Origin: Paenibacillus_AB hodogayensis
Lineage (GTDB): Bacteria; Bacillota; Bacilli; Paenibacillales; NBRC-103111
Direction of reading: 5' to 3'
Assembly: GCF_039536325.1 (NCBI RefSeq)
Contig: NZ_BAAAYO010000018.1
Coordinates: forward strand, 124,001-188,000
Length of the DNA: 64,000 nt
The notes below the pieces were generated by a model, which ran no database searches, was not told the DNA's origin, and saw nothing but the letters and a program-made list of their open reading frames with translations. Numbering within the stretch: the first letter of the stretch is position 1; every line of letters starts with the position of its first letter. A program made the position numbers and the translations under genes. This document shows, piece after piece, positions 59,045 through 64,000 of the stretch.

Positions 59045-59901
59045 CGGCCCGACCTCCCCGCATAGCCGAGTAAAATTTGTTCAACGGTCGGACGTTCGAT
59101 CAGCGCGTGCTGCAGCTGCCGGCGGACAGCCGCTTTCTGATCTGTCAAGCCGGAGTACCCGTATTCGGTTTCATGCAAGCTTATAAATAACGGCCGGGTC
59201 CGGTCGTTCAGCTCCTTCTTGTCCCCTTTCACAAGGCCGTGTCTGTCGAGAAGAATGTCCTTGTCCTCGCTGAGCACGATTCGGCCATTGTCGATCAGGA
59301 TGAGCGCATCCGCCACTTTGTCCAGATCGGAGGAGTTGTGCGACGAGAGGAAGACGCTTTTGCCATCCTCCTTGACGTAATCCAGCAAAATGTCCATCAG
59401 CTCCATTCGGACCTTGGGGTCCAGTCCGCTTGTCGGCTCGTCCATGATCAGCAGGTCGGCATGGTGGGAAATCGCTAGGGCGATCGCGTATTTCATCCGC
59501 ATTCCTTTGGACAGCTCGGCGATTTTCTGGTTTCCCTGCAGCCCGAAGCGGTCCAAATGGCGTTTAAACAGCGCATCGTCCCAGTTGGAATACGCCGGCG
59601 CAATGACGCTCTTCATTTCGGACAACGTCAGCTCGTCGTAAAAATAGCCTTCGTCCAGCACGACTCCGATGCGGTTTTTAAACTCCCGCTCCTGATCGAG
59701 GACGGCTTTTCCGAAAAACGCAATTTCCCCCGCATCCCGCACCATGAGCCCGAGAATCAGCTTCAGCGTAGTCGTTTTTCCGGCGCCGTTCACGCCGATA
59801 AACCCGGTGATGCAGCCTTCGATCAAGGAAAAGCTAAGATCGTGCAGCTCGAAGGCGCCTACGCGTTTTTTCAATCCTTTCACCTCTAAAATCGGCTTCA
59901 T
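59041..59901 (-). CDS. ABC transporter ATP-binding protein
   Basis: A 286-residue ATPase with Walker A GVNGAGKTT, Walker B LLIMDEPTSGLDP, and a variant signature ELSKGMRMK in place of LSGGQ. The ATG at 59901 (GAGGAGGG upstream) overlaps the GntR stop, so the three genes 60278-58397 are coupled. A long in-frame extension to 60381 runs over the GntR gene and is not used. Confidence 0.93.
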   Translation of the reverse strand: MKPILEVKGLKKRVGAFELHDLSFSLIEGCITGFIGVNGAGKTTTLKLILGLMVRDAGEIAFFGKAVLDQEREFKNRIGVVLDEGYFYDELTLSEMKSVIAPAYSNWDDALFKRHLDRFGLQGNQKIAELSKGMRMKYAIALAISHHADLLIMDEPTSGLDPKVRMELMDILLDYVKEDGKSVFLSSHNSSDLDKVADALILIDNGRIVLSEDKDILLDRHGLVKGDKKELNDRTRPLFISLHETEYGYSGLTDQKAAVRRQLQHALIERPTVEQILLGYAGRSGR

Positions 59902-60278
59902 TCCCCGCCCTCCTCGAACAATAAATCCATCATGGCGTACAATTCGTCCTTGCCGATGCCGAGCGAGCGCGCCGTATTCCACGCCTCCGTAAGCTTGACT
60001 TCCACCATATGCCGCTTCGACTCCAGCAGCAGCTCGACGTTTTCTTTGGCCACGAAGGAGCCTTTGCCCGCACGGGTCGTAATAAACCCCTCCGCCTCCA
60101 GCTCGTCGTATACCCTTCGGGTCGTCAGGACGCTGACGTGCAAATCGTTGGCCAGCGCGCGTATGGAAGGAAGCATCTCGCCTTCCTGCAACTCGCCGTG
60201 AAGGATGGCGTCCTTGATCTGGTTTTTGATCTGCTGGTAAATCGGCGGATCGGACGCATTGGAAATAATAATTTTCAT
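59898..60278 (-). CDS. GntR-family repressor (YtrA-type)
   Basis: A 126-residue YtrA-type regulator: winged helix (LPSIRALANDLHVSVLTTRRVYDELEAEG) and a short tail, with no large ligand domain. The ATG at 60278 has GGAGG 4 nt upstream. The palindrome at 60300-60322 overlaps the promoter, so autorepression of the GntR-ATPase-permease unit is expected. Confidence 0.93.
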   Translation of the reverse strand: MKIIISNASDPPIYQQIKNQIKDAILHGELQEGEMLPSIRALANDLHVSVLTTRRVYDELEAEGFITTRAGKGSFVAKENVELLLESKRHMVEVKLTEAWNTARSLGIGKDELYAMMDLLFEEGGE

Positions 60279-60299
60279 GAAACCTCCGGAAATCCATAA

Positions 60300-60350
60300 C
60301 TGTGTATCTATGACATACACAGAATACACGAACAGCACAGTGTTTGTCAA
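60300..60350 (-). promoter_or_regulatory. Promoter and GntR operator
   Basis: TTGACA (60345-60350), an 18-bp spacer and TATTCT (60321-60326) on the minus strand. CTGTGTAT and ATACACAG (60300-60307, 60315-60322) form a perfect 8-bp inverted repeat with 7-nt centre that touches the -10 box and covers the start site. Confidence 0.8.
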
Positions 60351-60359
60351 TAACGCACA

Positions 60360-60396
60360 AAAGCAACCGAGCCTCGCGCATAGGCCCCGTTGCTTT
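60360..60396 (-). terminator. Terminator after the HTH-F1beta gene
   Basis: AAAGCAAC with GTTGCTTT and GCCT with AGGC form an interrupted stem followed by TTTTG on the minus strand, between the HTH-F1beta stop (60428) and the GntR promoter. Confidence 0.6.
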
Positions 60397-60427
60397 ATTT
60401 AAAAAGGTCAGTCTTTGGACTGGACGC

Positions 60428-61504
60428 TCAGCTCTTCGCCAAATTTCCGATATACATCAGCTGTGCAGGCTCCACCTCGTCCGCAGCTCCGTCTACGATA
60501 CGTCTCACGCTGTCCAGCGTCTCCTGCAGCGTCAGCCACTCTCCGGGCCTTTTCGTATACGCCTCCGCCACATAAAACGGCTGCGTAAGAAACGCCTCCA
60601 GACGCTTGCCCCGATTATACGTCTGCGTATCCGATTCCGGCAGCTTCTCCAGCCCTTTATTATCGACCAGAAAGCGCAGTTCCCGGTAACGGCGAAGCAG
60701 CTTGCGAGCCCGCTGCTGAATCATCTGATGAGCCGCTTCCAATTGGGCTCCCTCCAGAACGGTAGAGATGGACGAGATCGGGTCAACGGCCGGGAAGAAG
60801 GTTCGGGAGCCCAAATCGGCATCGAAGCGAAGCAGCGTATCAAGCGGGCCATAAGGAACGTCCTCGTCGGGCGCCTCGAATCGGGTATCCACCAGCGCTA
60901 CGGTGACCGGACGCGTCCCGGCCTCCTGAAGTCGCTCCCGCAGAAGCTGCAATTCACCGGAGATGACGATTTTCCGGTCGGCGCCGAGCATGATATCGTA
61001 CTCCGAACTTATCGACGTGATGCGCTCGTAGATCTCGTCAAGCGAGCTGCCGGTCCAATCGGCTTGCGGAAGCACATCCTCCATCGCTTTGCGAATCTGG
61101 TGACGGTCATCGGCCTCGTACTCTGGTTCCCAGAGCACAGTCGTATAACCGCGGCGCTTCGTCCGATGGAACAGCTCCGCCAGCATCACAAGCTGTCCCA
61201 TTCCGTTGCGGGCTACCAGACCGACGGTCCCGCCCCGGACAACGGGGGCAAACAAATCCAAAACCTTGATGCCCGTTTCAATCATACTGACACCGCCTCC
61301 CCGAATAATCAATTCGTCGATACTGCAATTCGCAAGCGATGCCAGGATCGCGAGCGTGCGCACTTCAGCCCGGCCAACCGGGATTTTGCCCGTGCACAGG
61401 TTGGATACCGTAGCCGGTCTCAAGCCGGCTGCGCGAGCCGCCGCAGTCAGGTTTGGGACGCGACGACGCAGCAAAGTTACGTTTAGCTGCAATTCTTCAT
61501 TCAT
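60428..61504 (-). CDS. XRE-type helix-turn-helix fused to a degenerate F1-ATPase beta-subunit core
   Basis: A 358-residue protein with a near-perfect AAGGAGGTGA ribosome site. Residues 17-66 are a Cro/C1-type HTH (AARAAGLRPATVSNL, then LAILASLANCSIDEL). Residues 75-358 align by eye with the nucleotide and C-terminal domains of ATP synthase beta: ETGIKVLDLFAP (76-87), P-loop position GLVARNGMGQLV where the catalytic Lys-Thr is lost, Glu126 at the position of the catalytic Glu, PAVDPISSIS (238-247, aromatic Phe237 kept), DELSEED equivalent EKLPESD (286-292) and FLTQPFYVAEAYT (305-317). The beta-barrel domain is absent. It should bind DNA and may bind a nucleotide but not work in a rotary motor. 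A DNA-binding sensor of adenylates is one inference; function is unknown. Confidence 0.85.
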   Translation of the reverse strand: MNEELQLNVTLLRRRVPNLTAAARAAGLRPATVSNLCTGKIPVGRAEVRTLAILASLANCSIDELIIRGGGVSMIETGIKVLDLFAPVVRGGTVGLVARNGMGQLVMLAELFHRTKRRGYTTVLWEPEYEADDRHQIRKAMEDVLPQADWTGSSLDEIYERITSISSEYDIMLGADRKIVISGELQLLRERLQEAGTRPVTVALVDTRFEAPDEDVPYGPLDTLLRFDADLGSRTFFPAVDPISSISTVLEGAQLEAAHQMIQQRARKLLRRYRELRFLVDNKGLEKLPESDTQTYNRGKRLEAFLTQPFYVAEAYTKRPGEWLTLQETLDSVRRIVDGAADEVEPAQLMYIGNLAKS

Positions 61505-61518
61505 GGAATCACCTCCTT

Positions 61519-61558
61519 AATTACTTCTTATAGTAATTTAAATTTCGCTTAAAAGCAA
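61519..61558 (-). promoter_or_regulatory. Promoter and candidate autoregulatory operator of the HTH-F1beta gene
   Basis: TTGCTT (61553-61558), 17-bp spacer, TACTAT (61530-61535) on the minus strand. AATTACT and AGTAATT (61519-61525, 61532-61538) form a perfect 7-bp inverted repeat with 6-nt centre across the -10 box and start site, directly before the ribosome site. Confidence 0.6.
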
Positions 61559-61601
61559 TTATAAAATGGAAAAATACGCAAATAACCGGATTCGAGGAAT
61601 G

Positions 61602-61812
61602 TCCAGGGTAATCGCATAAGAACAATCGGCGGCAAAACGAGGCTGCGGTGACCCTTTGCTCCTCCAATCGCACTTGAAATCGGATTCCTGTTTGAGGAAT
61701 AGCAGGCGGAATCCGATTTCAAAGGCGACCGCTTCGCTTTTGCGGACCCAAAAGCTCCCCTCCGCCTTCTCTGCAGAGCCGGACTGTGTCTCATGCGATT
61801 GCCCTGAATGAA
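61602..61812. repeat. Long imperfect palindrome (about 210 bp)
   Basis: Outer arms CAGGGTAATCGCAT and, inverted, CAGGGCAATCGCAT lie at the two ends. The inner arms TTGAAATCGGATTCC (61674-61688) and its inverse (61708-61722) are a perfect 15-bp stem around a 19-nt loop. The segments between pair partly. It has no gene of its own; an 81-codon minus-strand frame over it looks like a chance frame. A MITE-like or structural element is possible. Confidence 0.7.
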
Positions 61813-61844
61813 GTCTAGCGGTTATTTACATCATCGTGTTTATA

Positions 61845-61857
61845 TGATAAATTATCA
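61845..61857. promoter_or_regulatory. Candidate operator of the GntR/FCD regulator
   Basis: TGATAA-A-TTATCA is a perfect palindrome 40 bp upstream of the ATG, overlapping a probable -10 region. Confidence 0.35.
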
Positions 61858-61896
61858 GACATCCAATCATCCTACGTTTAAAGAAGGTGCTTGTAT

Positions 61897-62601
61897 ATGT
61901 CCGTTCAAAAAACAAAGCGGCTGTCGCTGGTCGACCAAGTCGCCATGCAAATCGAACAGCTGATCGAAAGCGGCTACTGGAGCGTTGGAGACAAGCTTCC
62001 CCCCGAGCCGCAGCTGATGGAGCAATTCGAGGTAAGCCGCAATACGCTCAGGGAAGCCATCAGGGCTCTCGTCCATACGGGTTTTCTGGAGACCAGGCAA
62101 GGGATCGGCACGCTGGTAACGTCGGCGAGCAACCTGGAGATGGCTTTCAAGAAAAAAATTAAAAAAAGCAAGCTTCTCGAAACGCTCGAGGTGCGGCTGA
62201 CTCTGGAGCGCGAAGCGGCGCAGCTTGCCTGCGAGCGGCGGACGGAGCAGGATTTGTCCGACATGGCCGGCTGGATCGAACGCTGCCGGGCGGCGGCGGA
62301 AACGCAAAATTTCAGCGAATTTATCGAAATGGATATCGCATTCCACAAAGCCGTCGTGCGGGCTACGCATAATCAAATGTTCGTCGAGCTGTACGACCAT
62401 ATTACCGAGGCGCTGGAGCAATCCGTGCACGAGCTGCTGCTGCGCACCGCAGCCCAACACGGTTACGACATTCATACCGACCTGTTCGAGGCGATCGAAC
62501 GGCAGGACGTCGATACGGCGGTAAGAAGCATCAACGCTTATATGAACCAGGCCCAGGATGCGCTTGCCGCTTCGATGAACAAACTGGAGAGTCCGTCATG
62601 A
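61897..62601 (+). CDS. GntR/FadR-family regulator (FCD domain)
   Basis: A 234-residue regulator: GntR winged helix (LPPEPQLMEQFEVSRNTLREAIRAL) and helical FCD ligand domain with metal-type residues (DIAFHKAVV near 147, and His in HTDLFEAI). The ATG at 61897 follows AAGAAGG. Its stop overlaps the MFS gene start (ATGA), so it probably controls the exporter. Confidence 0.92.
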   Translation: MSVQKTKRLSLVDQVAMQIEQLIESGYWSVGDKLPPEPQLMEQFEVSRNTLREAIRALVHTGFLETRQGIGTLVTSASNLEMAFKKKIKKSKLLETLEVRLTLEREAAQLACERRTEQDLSDMAGWIERCRAAAETQNFSEFIEMDIAFHKAVVRATHNQMFVELYDHITEALEQSVHELLLRTAAQHGYDIHTDLFEAIERQDVDTAVRSINAYMNQAQDALAASMNKLESPS

Positions 62602-63833
62602 AAAAAACGATGTGGCTGTTTATGATCGGCTTTGTCCTCGTTGGTGCTAATCTGCGGGCGCCGATCTCGTCGGTAGGTCCGATTCTGACCTCGATTCAGG
62701 AGAGCCTCGGGCTATCGAACACGGCTGCAGGCAGTCTGACGACCGTTCCTCTGCTTGCCTTTGCGCTGCTATCCCCGTTCGCGTCGCGGATCGCTGGCAA
62801 ATTCGGCACCGAGAAGACGATCTTCTGGTCGTTGCTGGCGCTTACCGTCGGCATCGGCGTCCGGCTGTTTCCGAGCGCCGGTCCACTGTTTATCGGGACG
62901 GCTCTTATCGGACTGGCGATCGCCGTATGCAATGTGCTGCTACCGGCTATTATCAAGCTGCATTTTCCGCTGGGTATCGGGCTCATGACCGGCGTCTACG
63001 GCGTGTTTATGAACGTATTCGCCGCATTCGCGTCCGGACTTAGCGACCCGCTTGCCTCTACACCGGGTATCGGCTGGCAAGGCGCGCTTGGCTTCTGGGG
63101 CATACTCTCTCTGATCGCCCTCGCGGTCTGGAGCTTCCAACTGACCGGAGGCCGCCAGGCTTCGCAACCGGCTGGACCGGCCGCCGCCAAGACGGACAGC
63201 ATATGGAGATCGCCGCTTGCTTGGACGGTTACGCTGTTCATGGGCATCCAATCGCTGCAGTATTATACGTTGATGACATGGCTGCCGCAAATTTTGCATG
63301 CCAACGGGTACAGCTCCGCTTCGGCCGGCTGGATGCTGGCCGCGATGCAAGTCGCGCTCATCCCGATGACGTTCCTGATGCCGATTGTCGCCGGAAAAAT
63401 GCGCAATCAGCGTCTGCTGGCCGCAGCGACATCGCTCGGATTCCTGCTCGGCATCGCGGGCCTGCTGCTGGGAATCTTCATCCCGCTTGCGGTCATTCTG
63501 CTCGGGATGGCGTCGGGCAGCGCCTTCGGATTGGCGATGATGTTCTTTGCCCTGCGCACCCGGGATGGGCGGCAAGCCGCCGAGCTGTCGGGGATGGCGC
63601 AATCGTTCGGCTATTTATTGGCTGCGTTCGGCCCGATGGTATTCGGCTGGCTGCATGACCGGACCGACAGCTGGACCGCGCCTTTGCTCGTGCTGCTTGT
63701 CTTTTCCGTCGTCTTGCTGATGGCAGGCCTCGGCGCCGGCAAAGGATCGGTGCACCGGCCTCGCGCCGAAAGCGAGCTGTCGCGTACGGACGCGGGTACC
63801 AAGCTTCCCCTTGATCCGCGTGAGGCCCGTTAG
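62598..63833 (+). CDS. CynX/NimT-family MFS transporter
   Basis: A 411-residue, 12-segment MFS protein with the CynX-type start LVGANLRAPISSVGPIL, a basic central loop and a hydrophilic tail. The family moves cyanate, nitroimidazoles or other small organic anions; the substrate here is unknown. Coupled to the FCD regulator. Confidence 0.9.
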   Translation: MKKTMWLFMIGFVLVGANLRAPISSVGPILTSIQESLGLSNTAAGSLTTVPLLAFALLSPFASRIAGKFGTEKTIFWSLLALTVGIGVRLFPSAGPLFIGTALIGLAIAVCNVLLPAIIKLHFPLGIGLMTGVYGVFMNVFAAFASGLSDPLASTPGIGWQGALGFWGILSLIALAVWSFQLTGGRQASQPAGPAAAKTDSIWRSPLAWTVTLFMGIQSLQYYTLMTWLPQILHANGYSSASAGWMLAAMQVALIPMTFLMPIVAGKMRNQRLLAAATSLGFLLGIAGLLLGIFIPLAVILLGMASGSAFGLAMMFFALRTRDGRQAAELSGMAQSFGYLLAAFGPMVFGWLHDRTDSWTAPLLVLLVFSVVLLMAGLGAGKGSVHRPRAESELSRTDAGTKLPLDPREAR

Positions 63834-63867
63834 CAGGCTGCTGAGGACAAGGAGCCTAACCGATGGC

Positions 63868-64000
63868 TTACAGGCCGTCGGTAATCCGCTTGGCGCGGCG
63901 GGATACTTGCCGGTACAGCTCCTCCTCGTTGATCGTCAGAAGCTGTCTGCCCCGCATCAATATCCGGCCGTTGACGATGGTCGTATCGACATCGGAGCCA
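63868..64000 (-). CDS. Amidohydrolase (cytosine/SAH-deaminase-like), C-terminal end only
   Basis: The last 43 codons, ending at a TAA at 63868, read GSDVDTTIVNGRILMRGRQ and then LLTINEEELYRQVSRRAKRI, the C-terminus of a chlorohydrolase/deaminase-type amidohydrolase (TRZ/ATZ family). The rest lies beyond the right edge. Confidence 0.7.
   Translation of the reverse strand, partial: GSDVDTTIVNGRILMRGRQLLTINEEELYRQVSRRAKRITDGL

Noticed and set aside
60278..60381. A longer start for the ABC ATPase overlapping the GntR gene
   Set aside because: The 160-residue extension is a shadow of GntR; the ATG at 59901 has a strong ribosome site and the ABC fold begins there.
61549..61794. An 81-codon minus-strand frame upstream of the HTH-F1beta gene
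   Set aside because: It lies within the long palindrome and over the promoter; composition looks like translated repeat DNA.
1..64000. CRISPR arrays, tRNA or rRNA genes, complete insertion sequences
   Set aside because: No regularly spaced repeats, no tRNA cloverleaf and no intact transposase gene could be read.

Overview
The window looks like chromosomal DNA of a spore-forming, soil-type Firmicute of the Paenibacillaceae (Paenibacillus or Cohnella-like). This is inferred from gene content: many AraC regulators, YesM/YesN-type two-component genes, LplB-type sugar ABC permeases, lipoprotein solute-binding proteins, GH127 and DUF4838 proteins, a leu T-box and strong AGGAGG ribosome sites. Most of it is GC-rich. 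The stretch from about 13.0 to 14.9 kb is clearly richer in AT. No tRNA, rRNA, CRISPR array, intact transposase or prophage gene was seen.

Layout. 1-6.1 kb: a carbohydrate locus with a Tat-exported beta-helix protein (cut by the window edge), a lipoprotein solute-binding protein, an FAD-dependent oxidoreductase and a divergent AraC regulator. 6.1-10.6 kb: a translationally coupled SWIM-protein and SNF2-helicase pair. 10.9-12.96 kb: leuA behind a leucine T-box. 13-18.3 kb: a mixed region with a degenerate AT-rich stretch, a glycosyltransferase, a retropepsin-like gene pair, a histidine-kinase remnant, an ankyrin protein and a histidine phosphatase. 18.6-30.1 kb: a second, larger carbohydrate locus (GH127, AraC, GH88/105-like hydrolase, solute-binding protein, DUF4838 protein, sugar isomerase, Gfo/Idh oxidoreductase, AraC). 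Its solute-binding protein resembles the one in the first locus, and neither has ABC permeases next to it.

30.2-34.6 kb: a five-gene unit combining a polar amino-acid type ABC transporter, a DUF917 (thiohydantoin desulfurase-like) enzyme and an IclR regulator. 35-36 kb: a PPK2 kinase. 36-40.3 kb: an LplABC-like sugar importer with a LamG-like protein. 40.6-41.1 kb: DUF1697. 41.2-46.9 kb: an AraC regulator overlapping a YesM/YesN two-component pair, divergent from a Rieske protein and an amidohydrolase. 47-49.6 kb: an unknown protein, a double-MerR regulator and an Erm-type 23S rRNA methyltransferase with an attenuator leader. 49.9-52.3 kb: arsRBC. 52.4-55.2 kb: two acetyltransferases flanking a decayed peptide-resistance-type locus (kinase tail, ABC ATPase tail, frameshifted permease, small membrane peptide). 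55.2-58.2 kb: a WYL regulator with a GyrI-like protein, and a Fur-controlled siderophore-binding lipoprotein. 58.4-60.4 kb: a GntR-ABC unit with a clear autoregulatory operator.

The most unusual gene is at 60.4-61.5 kb: an XRE-type helix-turn-helix fused to a degenerate F1-ATPase beta-subunit core, with its own palindrome over its promoter. A ~210-bp imperfect palindrome lies between it and a GntR/FCD regulator with a CynX-type MFS exporter. The window ends inside an amidohydrolase gene. All functions come from reading motifs; no database search was run.
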